NCBI GenBank assembly: GCA_030374765.1
Contig: JARGXX010000010.1
Coordinates: 806,001 to 870,000, forward strand
Reading direction: 5' to 3'
Length of the DNA: 64,000 bases
DNA from: Agarophyton chilense
Lineage: Eukaryota; Rhodophyta; Florideophyceae; Gracilariales; Gracilariaceae
Numbering within the stretch: position 1 is the first letter of the stretch; each line of letters opens with the position of its first letter. The position numbers were made by a program, and so were the translations under genes. The notes below the pieces were generated by a model. It was not told the origin of the DNA. It was given only the letters and a program-made list of their open reading frames with translations, and did not search any database. Positions 1 to 12,164 of this stretch are shown piece after piece.

Positions 1-68
1 GGAAGAAAAAAAAAATAAAAATAACTACAGGAGGTGAAATTTTGAAGGTTTTCGGTTTAATGGTGTAA

Positions 69-1490
69 ATGACTCGCTTTGAGATTTCAAATAGAATATC
101 ACTTTGGTCTAAAGACACTTTATCTAAATATATTGAATCTCCGCAGCTCGGAAAGATCATGTCACGCAATCGGTTTGAACAAATATGGCAATTTATCGTT
201 TTCATTGGCTCTGAAAACGATCAAAATTCAGAAGAATGCAGGTTGTCATGCGTTCCTGAGTTTTTGAAAGCTATAAATGACCATCGGAAAGCTTTCGTAA
301 CTCCGTTACACACTTCGTGAGTGGTGTTGGTATAGACTGGGAGGGAACTGGATTGAAACTGAACTTCCACACTACACTGCTCTTGATAGAAAGGCTGAAA
401 ACGGCTGTGAATTAAAAAAAGTGTATTGTGGAAGGAGTAGAGCTATTCTAAAAATATAAATCACGATGAGAGCTACGCAACCAGATGTATAGCCTTTTAA
501 AGCGGAACATGCGCATGGAACAGCATTTTTCATGAGATTTGTTGAAAATTGGTTCGCAACTGATCGAATCGTTTGTGCCGATTCATAGTTTGCATCTGTT
601 GAAACAGCCGAAGATATTTTAAAGAGGGGAATGCCTTTTATTGGGGTTGTAAGAACAGCCACCAGAAGGTTTCCTATGAAACATCTTTCCGGACTTACGA
701 TGACGGCACGAGGCCAGCACAGGTCAATGGTCGCGAAACTGCCAGAATTGGATCGAAAGATGATATCTGTGCTGTAGGTGGACCGTGAGAGGAGATATTT
801 CATCAGCACTTGTAGCAGTACCCAGTCAGGAACTTCCATTTCTCGTGAAAGATTGAGGACAACTGATGGAATAACGAAGAACATTCAGCTTTCTATTGTA
901 ATTCCAGAGATTTACAAAGAGAGTACTATTCTTGCTGTTCAAGAATTGATAGGCATAGTAGGTCACATCAAGATTATTTGAATATGGAAAAGAAGATTGA
1001 AGGGAAGGAATGGTCTTTTAGATTGAATTCTTCTGTGCTTGCAATGTGCGTGGTTGATGCTTGGAATATTTAAAAGGGTGAATACGGAAACACATTGAAT
1101 CTTACACCGCATAATTTCTATTGTAATCTCGCAGACTGATAAATAGATATCAACTGGCATGCTATTCGAACTATGAAAAGAAAATGAAAGAAGGAAGACG
1201 ATTTAGAAAACCCATATATGGATGGGACCGGCATTCATTTAATAGAGACAAATCGAAAACGAAGGAAATTGGATGGTTCTTTGACGTATCAAACATATCA
1301 AGGACGATGCAAAGTCTGCGAATCTACTTACAAATAAAAATTTGTTTGTTCAGAATGCAAAAAGTACAATGATATAGGATGTTTGTATATGTCAGTGTGG
1401 AACCGGTCGTGATTGTTTTATAGATCATCTGCGTGACATTCATCAAATTTTGAGCAACATTTAGTCAACAACATTGATGGTCGTGTGTCA
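69..1490 (+). pseudogene. piggyBac-type transposase, decayed
   Basis: Remains of a piggyBac-family (DDE_Tnp_1_7) transposase, which would cut and paste a TIR element at TTAA sites. The first block (69-320) reads MSRNRFEQIWQF, the family's N-terminal core. A second block near 531-760 holds FVENWF..VCADS*FASVETAEDIL..GVVRTATRRFPMKHLS, the segment around a catalytic aspartate, broken by a stop. Near 1040 the translation reads LAMCVVDAWNI*, and near 1290-1370 a cysteine-rich tail (GRCKVCEST.., FVCSECKKY) matches the family's C-terminal zinc-binding domain. Stops and frame changes occur between all blocks, so it cannot make a full protein. The 5' end may continue beyond the window. No TIRs were found. 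Confidence 0.8.
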
Positions 1491-2985
1491 ACATGCGTTT
1501 TTAAGGCTTTGTAGAGACTTTTATCAAAAGAATAAAACAAAACTTCAAATTTTCTTAAGCTCCCTTCTTCATCAATCCGCGTTATTCAACTTGTTAGATA
1601 TATTTTGTTCTCTTACAAAACTATCCCTTTAGCAGAAGTCACCTTATTTTGTCTGCTGTTCAAGAGGACGCAAATGGGTTCTTTGACCATAATACTTTTT
1701 AGAATTAGTCGAGCTCCCGTTGGGGTTTTCGAGCTACACTAAAGTCAGCGAGGTCTGAACCCTGTGTTTATCAGTCCCCGAGCGGTCGTGAAACCACTGA
1801 GTTGCTGTTACTGAAGACATCTGTCTAAAAAATGTACTTAAAAGCAGAAGGAACATGGTTAGAGAATTAGTTACTTACTTAGAAAATAGAATAGGCCGCT
1901 GCAGAGTGCAAACCAGCGATTTTTACTAAGTTTTTGGAAAATAGAACTGGCCTCATATAAGGCCATGCTGGCCTCATGTGAGCCCAATCCGCCGGGCGTG
2001 TAGACACTAGAGAACCATGTGTATGTGATAAGCTATTCTGGTCAATAGGATCTCGTGGGACGTGGTAGTTTTTCTGGAGCCAGAATATTTCCCTCCTGAT
2101 TGCTTTGGAGCACGTATAGAAAAAGAGCGGCCATTTTCGGCCTTTCGATGACTTTTTCCGGCCGTATTAAAGCCTGTGGGCTGGAGAAGGCGAAAGGAAT
2201 AATGGTGGGAGGGCAACAGCCGTGTATTGGGTATAATACGTACTTGTCGAGCAAGTGGCCAGAAGGGAGTGATCAGGCGATTAAGAACATGTATTCGTGG
2301 ATGTAAACAATGCAATTGCTATACAAGCCCCGTGACAATCTGCAGAACCCAAAGAAATGAGAGCTGTTTATCATGCAATGATCTGAAATGCGGGTTTCAC
2401 GAAAAGCAGAGGGCGATGGTGGCTTGGAAGGTAGTGGTGGGGAGGGAAGAAGAGGCAAGATTATAGCAGGTCCCACGACTGAAGATTTCTTTGCTCTTGT
2501 GTACTTTTCAAGGATGGCAAGGGAACTAAAACAGCCTGAGTTTTTTGTGCTAGAAGGGTTTGGAACAAATGGAGGAACTGTGGAGAAGCTGGAAAGATGA
2601 GCTAAATGAAGGATGGGTATTTTCGTGCGGGAATAATGGAGTTACAGCATCTCTTCCGCATTAAATCTATCCGGGATTTTCACGCCGCGGGGCTAAAATG
2701 CACCTCTATCGCGGGAAAAGAAATAAAACCTTTTCATTTATCTTTTCTTTAGATGTCAAATTTCCTGTATTCAACCCCCCAATAGAGGCAGAAGTGTATC
2801 TTATGGAAGTAATAGAGACGCCATCATGGCTCTAGTGATTGGAGATTCAAGTAAAGTTTTGGCGTCAACTGCCCAATTCCCAACCCAAACACCCTTGCAC
2901 CTTCTGCTCCACAAACACAAACACCATCGCACCTTTCTCTCTTCCTTACCACCTACGCTCCTTTCCCGCCCAGCCATATTCTCAC
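1491..2985. other. No supportable gene
   Basis: Only short overlapping ORFs on both strands (for example 2007-2600) with no recognisable motif. The stretch lies between the piggyBac relic and the Harbinger Myb-like gene and may hold the left end of the Harbinger element, but no convincing TIR was found. Confidence 0.4.
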
Positions 2986-2989
2986 CTTC

Positions 2990-3898
2990 ATGGGCCGTCG
3001 GAAGAGCTGGGACGTGATGGAGAACGAAACGCTCGTAAAGGCGTGGGTTGGGGGCATCAGAAGACCCCATCGCTGGAGTTGATCAAACGATAAAGGTTTT
3101 CATGGAGAGCGTTAAACAGCGCTCTATAGAGATAGGTTCGTAGCCCTTGCGGAAGTCGGAAGGCTAGTAAGGATGTCGAACAACAAACACTATTGCGCAA
3201 CACTTCGCAGATATGTCGGCAGATGTTCAGAAGTTTCGGGTAGCAATGTGCAGAGTTCATGCATCAAAACCGACCGGAGTATTAGACATAAACGTCGCTT
3301 CAATGGCAGTGGCCATCTATCTGGGAAAGACAAACACTATGTTCTACTATTTCAAAGACTTCGACGCCAAAAAGTGGCTGACTTTGACGCCTAGAAAGTC
3401 CTACGTCAGCACCCCAAGTGATGCGCCCCGCCATTCACTGAGTCCTCTAACAGCCGTTAGGATGTCCACGATGACGACGATAGCTCTTCCGAGACTGTCG
3501 AACGTACTACTCCCATAAAAAGGCTTAAAAGTAAAGAAGAAGAACGATTTAACAAAGGCAATCGTAGCGCGACGGTGGTCAAACAGGAAGAGATACGAGC
3601 GCAAGCTATCCGATATTTGGAATCGTTTGCAAAGAGCAAGTCAGAAATAATGGAAGAGAAAAACGGGATAGCCATCTGCTCTATCCCCAAATCCCGAGGC
3701 ACGCCGGCAACGGTAGCGTTCTTCGACGCGCTACGCGAAATCTATCTTTCAAACGCTCTAAAGCGGGCTCAGATTGCCAAAAGCGAGGTCACCAGCGCAA
3801 CGCAAGCCTCTATTGTAGAGAGGGTGGGTGGAACGGCGGCTACAAGCGCTGTGAAGGAGTCAGTCGCACCCCCAAAGGACCCTTCAGAGGCGAAGTGA
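2990..3898 (+). pseudogene. Myb/SANT-like (trihelix) protein of a PIF/Harbinger transposon, frameshifted
   Basis: The second gene typical of PIF/Harbinger transposons, whose Myb-like product binds DNA and helps bring the transposase to the element ends. The reading starts near 2990 with RKSWDVMENETLVKAWVG, then SEDPIAGVDQTIKVF and TIAQHFADMSADVQKF in other frames, giving a tryptophan-spaced trihelix domain. The tail from 3461 is open (acidic DDDDSSSETVERTTP, basic KRLKSKEEER, then a helical segment RYLESFAKSKSEIMEE and LREIYLSNALKRAQ) and stops at 3898. At least two frame changes and a stop interrupt the domain. It converges on the transposase gene, which ends at 4047 on the other strand. Family assignment is by sequence pattern; partner role is inferred from the family. 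Confidence 0.7.
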
Positions 3899-4046
3899 GG
3901 AGCTTTGATAAGGCAGAACGGCCCTATTGTGAACGAAATTTCCTTCGAGGGCATAAGTCCGGGGGAGAGCCCCGGGTTTCCCTTCTTTCTGGGCGCTTCG
4001 TGCCGTTTTTGCATGAGTAAAGGGTTGTTTATTGGAAAGAAGACGA

Positions 4047-4386
4047 CTAGAATACTTTAGTTTCCATTCCGAGGCCATCTTCTCCCTGCGACCGCCCCCA
4101 AATGTGGTGAATGAGGTCGTGCTTCAGGGAGAAGTGATCAACTGTACTGACGATTCTCGAACAACGTGAGGCTACCATCGAATACCATGTCTGAGAAGCA
4201 AAGCTGTCGCCTAGTAGTTCTAGAGTAACTTTGTAGGACTCCTATTTGAACCTCTGGCTCTTATTGAACATCGATACGGCCTCTTCGGAATGAATTTGAC
4301 CGTTCATGCTGCTTTCGTACGGGTACCTCTTGTCCTCCACAACCATGTTATCAAGTACAATGCACGCTTCCATAACATAAGCCATG
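4047..4386 (-). pseudogene. PIF/Harbinger transposase, C-terminal part (separated by Gypsy-A)
   Basis: Minus-strand translation from 4386 reads MAYVMEACIVLDNMVVEDKR, the conserved helix after the catalytic glutamate in Harbinger transposases (family form: ACIILHNMIVEDER). It ends with HFSLKHDLIHHIWGRSQGE and a stop at 4047-4049; one stop interrupts it. The upstream part of the same gene resumes at 7989. Joining the flanks across Gypsy-A at the CCATG duplication makes the frame run through, so this was one gene before the retrotransposon inserted. Confidence 0.8.
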
Positions 4387-4663
4387 TGTAACATAACGCT
4401 ACAAGCTTGTGAGCTATGTCACAGCTACAAAATTATTCCAACATAACGTGACCAGCGTCCAAGCCGTGTCACAGCTACAAGCTTAGTTATACGTACTTTA
4501 GCAATACTTAGTCTTATCCAAGTTACTTCAAGCCCTTTTCACTACCTTCAAGCTAGACTTTGGCACACCATAAAGCTCTGAGAGCTCTGCTCTATTCTGA
4601 CGAGGGGAGAAAGAGACCGGGAAGAGAAAACCCTTTTTCACAACTTTGATCTTTCGTATAACA
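4387..4663 (+). repeat. Gypsy-A 5' LTR
   Basis: Begins TGTAACATAACG after the CCATG target duplication and ends CGTATAACA, two bases before a primer-binding site. It contains an internal repeat of GTCACAGCTACAA (about 4420 and 4470). The boundary rests on the TSD, the TG..CA ends and the PBS, because no full 3' LTR survives for comparison. Confidence 0.65.
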
Positions 4664-4665
4664 TT

Positions 4666-4676
4666 TGGTAGCATCT
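4666..4676 (+). other. Gypsy-A primer-binding site
   Basis: TGGTAGCATC two bases inside the 5' LTR resembles the complement of the initiator methionine tRNA 3' end, the usual minus-strand primer for Ty3/gypsy elements. The same start occurs in Gypsy-B at 14802. Confidence 0.55.
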
Positions 4677-4721
4677 ATTTTCGTTCCTCGCCGCTGGAAC
4701 AACCATCTCTTTTCATCAATC

Positions 4722-5990
4722 ATGCCGCTAGCCTATCAATCAAGACTTGGTCGGCGGGTTGGTTCGTTGTCGCATTTGTCGAACGCCAGATCTGAGCGTG
4801 TCAACTCCAATCCGGTACTCACGCCAGACCCTAAAAAGATCTCTCACGCCATAGATCCTTCTCTTCTATTTGTCGCCCACAACACAACCAATTTAGTTCA
4901 CCCACCACCTGCCACCGCTGTTGTCAGCGCGGTTAAATCCTTGACTTCGGCAGAAGACCACCTGAAGCCTGCTTCACTCATTCAGATGATCAAGGAACAG
5001 CAAAATACAATGGCGCTGCTCGTTTCGCAAGTTGTAGCGATTTAAAACGAGATGGTTGCACAGCCTGCAACTCAATCTCCTTCATCCATTCCTGTAGAAC
5101 CAACCACAGGTACGCTTTCACCACCTACTCCAACGCATTTCACGAGCTCCGCTCCTTCTCCGTTGAGTATCTTTAAATCGTCGAACTTCTCTCCATACCA
5201 TGGCTGCGACAGCGAGAGAACATCAGTCAAAGTTCGATTGTTTATTTCAGGAATTCGGAAAGTCACTATCCTCTGTCCTAGTATCATAGCCACTCAGGGG
5301 TCCATATTGCTGCTTGTCTGTTAAAGAACAACGCGGATATGTGGATTCAAAGGGTCACTCGTGACGGAGTTTCATTCGGCACTCTCGAAGCGCTCCAATA
5401 TGCCATGGTGAAAGAATTCGTCCCCGTCAATGAGAGGGCTATGGCCAGACTCAATCTGATTAAGCTACATATCGGTGATGGTGCTCTAAAGACCCACATC
5501 ACAAAGTTTCGAGAGCTGGTAGAAATTTGTAGCACGCCAGTATGAGAGGTTTTTACCTTCTTCCAGTTAAGCCTCCCTACGCTTTTCAAGAAGAAGTTGT
5601 CCGAACGTTTTCCTGATGGCCAGCCCCCCACAATTTCTGAAGTGTACAACTACGTCTGTACTGTATATATTTTGGAAAAGTGGATTAACTCTTCTCAGAA
5701 CTCTCCTTCCAATCCAAAACAATCGAAATGAAAACAACGCAGTCAACGTAGACAGAAGAACACATCGGACAAGCCCTCAGACCCCACGCGGATGGGAAAG
5801 AACGCTGCATCAGAACGTTGGGTACCAGCCAAAAATTGGAACTCTTTGGAAAATAGCTTCTATCGCTCCAATGACCGCTGCATGAAGTGCGGGAAGAAGC
5901 CATTGAGCGATCTGCGTCATCCTTGCCGAAACGATTTCGCCGGTACTTCGACGCAGAGGCTCGTGAAGAACACAAAAAACTAGGAGCGCC
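4722..5990 (+). pseudogene. Gypsy-A gag (nucleocapsid at the end), frameshifted
   Basis: Structural Gag of a Ty3/gypsy element. It opens MPLAYQSRLGRRVG and runs to a stop at 5042, then continues in pieces: a retrotransposon-gag core at 5339-5545 (WIQRVTRDG, ALQYAMVKEFVP, ARLNLIKLHIGDG, FRELVEIC), and a degenerate knuckle near 5876 (CMKCGKKPLSDLRHPC, with H and C positions not matching CX2CX4HX4C exactly). At least three stops or frame changes separate these blocks, so it is not functional. Confidence 0.65.
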
Positions 5991-6039
5991 GCACGCATGT
6001 ACGGCTCCGCAGAGCGTTTCTAGGGCACCACAGCTCTCC

Positions 6040-7988
6040 ACCATCGACGCTCACCCTACAGGAGAGAATATTTACACAGGCTCCATGAATGGTCAGGACG
6101 TCGCGTTTCATTTGGACCCTGGCGCTTCACACGCCTTCATCTCCCTTAGCTCAGCTCGAATTTGCGATCTCTCTCTTCAGACTCCGCAGTATCCTTTAAC
6201 ATAACTGGGCCATTACATCACAGTCCCAATTCTCCTCGAAGCGCAGACAACCTTCTCCTTGGGTCAGTCATCCGTCCCAATCTCAGTCTACGTTATTGAA
6301 ATGAATGACGAGAACAATGGACTCTCTCTGATTACTGTTGGACGAGAGTGGCTCCGCGCCGCTCGCCCGCAGATAGACTGAGAATCATACAATCTAACCG
6401 TCAAGCGCGCAGACGGTTCGATGTTACAAGTCCTCCCATGTCAGCTTTCCCCGTCTCAATCGTGCCCGAAGAAGCCCGTCGTGGCCACGGTTTCTTACAA
6501 GCGCCTACGGCGTTTAGTGAAGCAAAAGGGTACAGAGCTGTACTCTCTACGTCTTAAGCCTTCCTCGTCCGTTGAATGCCACCCCGAGCTGGCAAACATA
6601 GTCGACGATTTCTCGGACGTCTTCAAGGAAGAACTCCCTTATCAATTACCTTCACAGCGAGAATATGATTCCGAAATCAACTAACTACGGGACCAACCAC
6701 CGCCTGTTCATCCTGTCATCCGGCTGCCTCCACTGTCTGACAATTCAATGGAAAATGTCTTGTACTGCATATTGATGACATCCTCATCTGCACCCTGTCG
6801 TTAGAAGAACACAAGAAGCACCTTCGAGAAGTTCTTTCTGCTCTCCGTAAGCATCAACTATACGCCAAGCTCAGCAAATGCGCCTTTGGAGCTTGCGAAG
6901 TGGACTTTCTAGGCTTCAAGGTATCCCATCAAGGTGTCTCTACTCAGGATCGTCTTATTTCCTCCATTCAGGACTGGCCTACTCCTACAACGTTAAAGCA
7001 CGGCCAACAGTTTGTTGGATTGGCTCACTTCTACTGCCGCTTCGTGAAAGATTACGCTGCTATACTTCAACCCCTTACCGATCTGCTTCGAGCCCATCGC
7101 TTTGAGTGGAATACACTCCATGAATCTGCGTTTGATAAGATCAGGCATGAGCTCACTACCACACCCGTTCTGGCCCACGAAGATCCGAACAAGTGCTTTA
7201 TTCTGGCAACTGATGCTTCTAAGCACGCAGTCGGCGCTACATTATCTCAGGACGGACATCCATTGCGTTTATGTCCCACCTGCTTTCCCCTGCAGAGTCT
7301 AACTACGACACAGGCGATCAAGTATTGCTTGCTGTCAGGATATAGCCCCGCATCTGGAGCTCATATCTTCGTGGACGTCAGTTTACTCTATTCACTGACC
7401 ATGATCCCATCCGAGTTTTGCAGTCTGAGCCTAAGCTGACAGGAAAACAGTGTCGTTGGCTCGACGAGATCCAAGAGCATACGTTCGACGTGGAGCCCAT
7501 CTCTGGGAAACGCAACATTGTGCCTGATGCGCTCAGCCAACGGCTGGACCATACCACGCCGCAGCTCTTGTCAATCACGGCTCAGATTCCAGGCTTACAA
7601 GATCGCGTACAACCCTTGTACGCCCAAGATCAGCTTGCATCCGATGCTAGTGCTTCCACCACAGACAGTGCTGACACAACTGTGTCGCGGAACCGGTTGA
7701 CCTCGCTTTTCAAGCTTGTCAATAACGTCAAATTCTAGACTAAAACAGGATCTTTCCGCCTCTACATACCTACTTGCAGCCTCCGTGACTAACTTGTTGT
7801 ACACTTCCACTGCCCGGGTCATGTCGGAGCCGAAAAGACATATTATACCGCGTCTTGGGGTATATATTGACGCATATGTACCAGAGCATCCTCAAGTTTG
7901 TGCGCAACTGTCGCACCTGCCAGATGAACAAGGTACCACACACTCATCCGCAAAGACTCCTTCAGCCTTTTTGATCTCACGTATTACA
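6040..7988 (+). pseudogene. Gypsy-A pol: protease, partial RT, RNase H, integrase zinc finger
   Basis: Protease at 6061-6204 contains LDPGASHAFISL; the family's D-S/T-G is DPG here. The pre-RT linker reads DFSDVFKEELPYQLP (6605-6650). RT then jumps from PPLSDNSM to LHIDDILICTLSLEEHKKHL (about 6760), so RT motifs 1-4 are deleted while the catalytic DD pair remains. Connection and RNase H follow (VDFLGFKVSHQGVS, HFYCRFVKDYA, FILATDASKHAVGATLSQ, then KQCRWLDEIQEHTFDVE and VPDALSQR in another frame). The integrase begins with GHVGAEKTYYTASW (about 7810) and breaks off. Several frame changes. Confidence 0.75.
7968..7988 (+). repeat. Gypsy-A 3' LTR stub
   Basis: About 20 bases matching the last bases of the 5' LTR, immediately followed by the CCATG duplication. 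It marks the true right end of the element after an internal deletion. Confidence 0.5.
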
Positions 7989-9006
7989 CCATGTTTGTTC
8001 GGTACCACGTTCTTCAGGGTCTCCGCAGAATGTTAAAACGAGCTACAAAGACCCCGAAAGCGCGCTCTTTATCCTTTCTAAAGGCCTCTTGCGCTTTCGA
8101 GTACGCACTTTCCTTTGGTCTGATTGCATCTTTGATTGTTTTTGAAAAGATGGCCTAACTTGAGTAGATTCTGTCTCCCAGATAGTAAAGCATAGTTTGT
8201 GTGGTTCCATTTACCGTGTACGGTAGAGACGGTGGAAACTTATCCTCACGGATTTTCTGCATGGTTGCCGATGTGTCCAACACATTCAGGTCGTTAGAAG
8301 AGCCAGGACTGCCAAAATGGGCGTGCCATATCCTTAGTTCGGCATCACAAATCAGCTCTAGAGCGACTCTAGGTTTCTTCTCTTTGCCCTTCTACTGTCC
8401 AGTCCACGCCATTGGACAGTTTTTCCATTCCCAGTGCCGGCAGTCTATGCTCTCAATGCAGCCTGGGGAACCGCGTGCTGTAATGATCTTCATGATGCGA
8501 CTCAAGTCTTATTCTGTAGGTTCGCGCATAAACTCGGCGCCAAACTCTTGGACAACCACTCGGCAGAACGCCTTTACTGTAAGTAGTACAGAGTCTTCCG
8601 AAATTTGGAGTTACTCATCTAAAGCATCTTCAGAGAATCCATACGCAAGCATTCGCACTGCAGCTACGATGCGATACAACGGATGAATCCCTCTTTTACC
8701 AAGCCCATCTACTCTTTGAACGAATATTCCTTTTCCATCCAGTTTCTGGAGCACGTGCTCGAAGACTTTGCGTGACATTCTGAACTGCCGGGCCAATTTG
8801 CTTTCTCTATACTTTTGTACTGAGCCGAAGTAGTCGATCAAGAGGCGAATCATCGCAGCATCGAAGTTGCGGGTGACGTTTGCGCGCTTTCCAGGAAGAG
8901 ACCCAGTGAGACGGGGCAAGCGTAAGTGCACGAGTTCTGGAAGGATACCAGTACTGGAAAGGTAGGACAGAGGGTCGTCCTCGCTCGACTCGTCGGGGTC
9001 CACCAT
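7989..9006 (-). pseudogene. PIF/Harbinger transposase, N-terminal and catalytic part
   Basis: DDE transposase of the PIF/Harbinger superfamily, which excises and reinserts elements at 3-bp TWA targets. From 9006 on the minus strand: an acidic leader, then LIDYFGSVQKYRESKLARQ, FRMSRKVFEHVL, and KRGIHPLYRIVAAVRMLAYG. After a stop the same frame gives CIESIDCRHWEWKNCPMAW (first Asp), WHAHFGSPGSSNDLNVLD (second Asp) and DKERAFGVFVARF (Glu). At least four in-frame stops are present. The C-terminal part lies at 4047-4386 beyond Gypsy-A. The catalytic residues survive but the gene is dead. Confidence 0.85.
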
Positions 9007-11179
9007 GGCGCGCTCGCTCCGTTTACATTGCGGAACGCTGTAGGGCGGAAATAATTGGCATGATTAAGAGCGGGTTTCCATTTAACTCTATTGGATAGAG
9101 CGCCTAATCAGGAGGCTCGAAAAATGCGAATTGATTCTATGTTTAGATGCGTGGTAGAGATGCTCTTATTTGACATCAGTTTCAGGAGGAAGGTGATACT
9201 TTTCCCCTATGCTTCTATGAGCTGACGTTCTCAGAGACAGAAACGTGACCACTACTTGACGGGTATTGTTTTTGATGGAGTGGGATCGCATGAATAGAAG
9301 GTCAATGGTAGAGTGGTTGCAGAGTATATTGGTATTTTATAAACGGAATTCGAATAGCTTTTCAATTTCATTGAACGAGGTGCAAACTAGCACTTTACTA
9401 CTCATTCCTTGCAACGCCTGTTCATATTTTTTAGAAAATTATACCTCAAAGGTCGACCCAGTATTCCCTATTCTTCATCAATAGCGCCTTTGAGTGATTG
9501 TACATCAATAAATTGACTTGCATTTACGTAGTCTGCACGAGATAAATCCTAGATACATTCTCGCTAGGGTTTAATTCAGGACTGCGTACAGGGCACTCCA
9601 TTTCTTCAATATTTTTAGATCCGCACCACTCTTTCCTATATTTAGAACTACGTATAGCGTCATTTTAGTTCTGAAAATCTTGCTTCTACTTTAGATCTTA
9701 CACGATAATAGAAGCAAGAAGTTTCCCAATGCATTGCAAAAGATTTCAGAATCTTGATTTTCAACCAAAAGATTCAGCTTACTGCATCCGTCTTCGCAAA
9801 ATGCACCGCAAATAATAACTCTTTCTTTTTTTGTCCAGCCCTTCCCGGCTCCCATCTTGGACAAAAACAGAAGGAAAGGTATGTAGCTTTTTTTCGTTGT
9901 TAAAATGTACTAATAAGAAGAAAACAATGTTATAAAAACTGTTTGAAGTATGGAGAACAAGAGTAAGTGCTCTTTGTGACGGTCGTTTTTCCATTGCCTT
10001 TGTTCGATTCTTTTTGGCAATAAACAGGTAACATAAGGGTAATGGTGAGTTTTTTTCAAAGAGAGAGACATCCGAGGTAGCAGTTGGGGCCAGTTTTTCT
10101 GCAAACACTATTTGTTACCTTTGATTGAAATATGAGAAAGTGTAGTCCAAATCGGCTGTTTTTAGACTGAGGTACAGTTTCTTCCAAAACAAAGTCCATT
10201 CCAATTTTTTGGAATTGAGTTGGATCCAATTGTTGCGGCGAAAACACGGCCCTGCAATTTCAAAAAATAAAATGGAACGAAAAATTGGACCCCTGGTGGC
10301 CATGCTTTTCTATTCTAATTTCTTGGTCGGAGTAACCGATTCTCATTTATTTATGTAAAAAACGACTCGCTTGGTTTCATTTTGATCCCAATTATTTGTG
10401 GTACGAATATTGAATATTAGAAATTAGTTGCGGCCGAGGAGATGGCCGATAAGAATACGTTTATACGTGCTGGGTTTCATGAAAGAACGTGAGCATAAGA
10501 AACACTAAACACAGAGTAGTGTTACAACAGGTAAATGTTACCACGGAAGGGACAGATATCCGGGAAAGACGGGACAAAAACACACGTACGGAAAAGAGAT
10601 ACTTTCAATTTAGAAAGACAATTCGGCAGAGTAAACACAAGAACCCGATACAAAGAGTAGAGATACCACTTTAAAGAGCGGAAAATACACCACGAAGTCT
10701 ACTGAAGTTAGAAGGGACTTCATAGATTACTCGGAAAGAGAGAAGGAAAGAGAAAGTTTCTTCCGACACTGCCGACTGTATTTGCAACGATTCGATTAAT
10801 CCCTTTATCATCACCGATAATCATTATTTCCTTTGGAGTACCTTATTTTATACCCTAATAGACTCTTAGAGATGGCTCAGAGTTTCAACCAGACTACAAC
10901 AGTATAGTAGTGTGGGGCTATATCCCTAATGCCGACAATTAAGGATTCTGACTGACAGTTTTCTGTACATCATATGGGTGTAGAAGACACACACACGATG
11001 TATGTAGACAAATAATTCTACTGGAAGTTGGTAAATGTTATTCTCTATGCAGTATCAACAACGACACGTGAAACCCCTCTTACACATCGTACTCAGCCGT
11101 CGTCAAACGTTCCCCTCTTACTCCTTACCTCTCGATTTCTACCAACTCTCAGCTGAACATAAACGCTTACATCACTATC
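9007..11179. other. No supportable gene
   Basis: AT-rich sequence with short ORFs (9266-9484, 9779-10303 minus, 10489-10674) that carry no recognisable motif and overlap in several frames. The first part presumably holds the right end of the Harbinger element; a small hairpin (CTCTATTGGATAGAG near 9088) lies there, but no matching left TIR was found. Confidence 0.4.
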
Positions 11180-12046
11180 ATGCGAATTCGCGATGCTACT
11201 ATCGCCAAGAAAAGACATCTCGCAGTTAAATCCATGGTCTACATCACCCGTTCCCGTAACGCCGAATGCAGTACTGCGACTGTACCTTTCCTCTTGCACA
11301 AAGCCCGACAAACTCTCGAAGAAAAAGTGCTCGCCCTTGAAAGAAAAGCAAACATCACGTTGCATTCGTTTGTCCTAAAGCACTTAGACGACGGGCAATG
11401 CTTGATAAGCTTTTGCTTCTTAAAACAAGACATGAAACGAATCGTGAACTTGCTGCAATGGCCGGAAAATAAGAACGTCACGACTCGTAGACGGTACCGC
11501 ACAACAGGAGCTTTTTCGTTCTGTGTTGCTGGACGTTGTCCCACAACGTGCTGCAGATGGAACCATCTAGAGCTGGAGTTCTACAGATATTCTGCGACGT
11601 TGAACGAGGTATTCTATGAAGGCCTGAAGTACTTTTACGACCGCTTCAAATCACTGCTATTGGTGTTTCAGGACGACTTGTTGCGGCATCCAGCACACAT
11701 GTATGCCCAAGCCATTTCCAAGAAAAGAGCATTTCTACCGCACTGCGTGGGATTCATTGATTGAACAAATCTATACATCGCCCGTACCAAAGACAGTGCT
11801 CAACGGGCGACATAAAATGGTCAAAAAAGCATAAATTGCTTGAATTTTCAGGCACTCAGTCTCCCTGATGGACTGGTTCTCCACCTTTTCGGACCCACAG
11901 AGAGACATAGCCACGATATGACTCTTTTCTTCGTTGGTCAAATGTTTCGGTTGATCTTGCACGAGTTCTCTTACTTTAGTCGCAGAGTGCTCAAGAGCAG
12001 TTTTATATATACGGTGACCCCGCGTATGTACTTTGACCATAATTAA
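11180..12046 (+). pseudogene. DDE-superfamily (DDE_Tnp_4-like) transposase, frameshifted
   Basis: The first ORF (11180-11764, 194 aa) ends in AFLPHCVGFID, the family's first catalytic Asp motif (GFIDGT). After a stop the reading continues as NLYIARTKDSAQRATYNGQKK, then in the next frame QALSLPDGLVLHLFGPTERHSHDMTLF, with the second Asp (RHDM/SHDM). Near 12010 YTVTPRMYFD resembles the YGDPAY block. The zone holding the third acidic residue is not recognisable. Two frame changes show it is dead. Most like the DDE endonucleases related to Harbinger; no TIRs seen. Confidence 0.6.
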
Positions 12047-12164
12047 AAAATGTAATAAAGAGTGATGCCCTGACTATGGAACAGAAGCATTTTAATAAGC
12101 GGCTATCAGCTTGTCGCATCGCAGTGGAGTCGTGTTTTAAAGATATAAAGAAATACTTCACATA

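Larger units (their letters stand above)
4387..7988 (+). mobile_element. Gypsy-A: Ty3/gypsy LTR retrotransposon, internally deleted, inside the Harbinger transposase
   Basis: An LTR retrotransposon flanked by the 5-bp duplication CCATG (4382-4386 and 7989-7993). It starts with a 277-bp 5' LTR and an initiator-Met-type primer site, then degenerate gag and pol. Pol lacks the first half of RT (junction near 6750) and stops in the integrase zinc finger. The last bases before the right TSD resemble the end of the LTR (TTTGATCTcaCGTATtACA against TTTGATCTttCGTATaACA), so a deletion removed most of the integrase and nearly all of the 3' LTR, leaving a stub of about 20 bp. The host gene frame resumes exactly at the TSD. 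Confidence 0.82.

Noticed and set aside
2007-2600. Several 60-100 aa ORFs on both strands
   Set aside because: Mutually overlapping, no motif, no conserved start.
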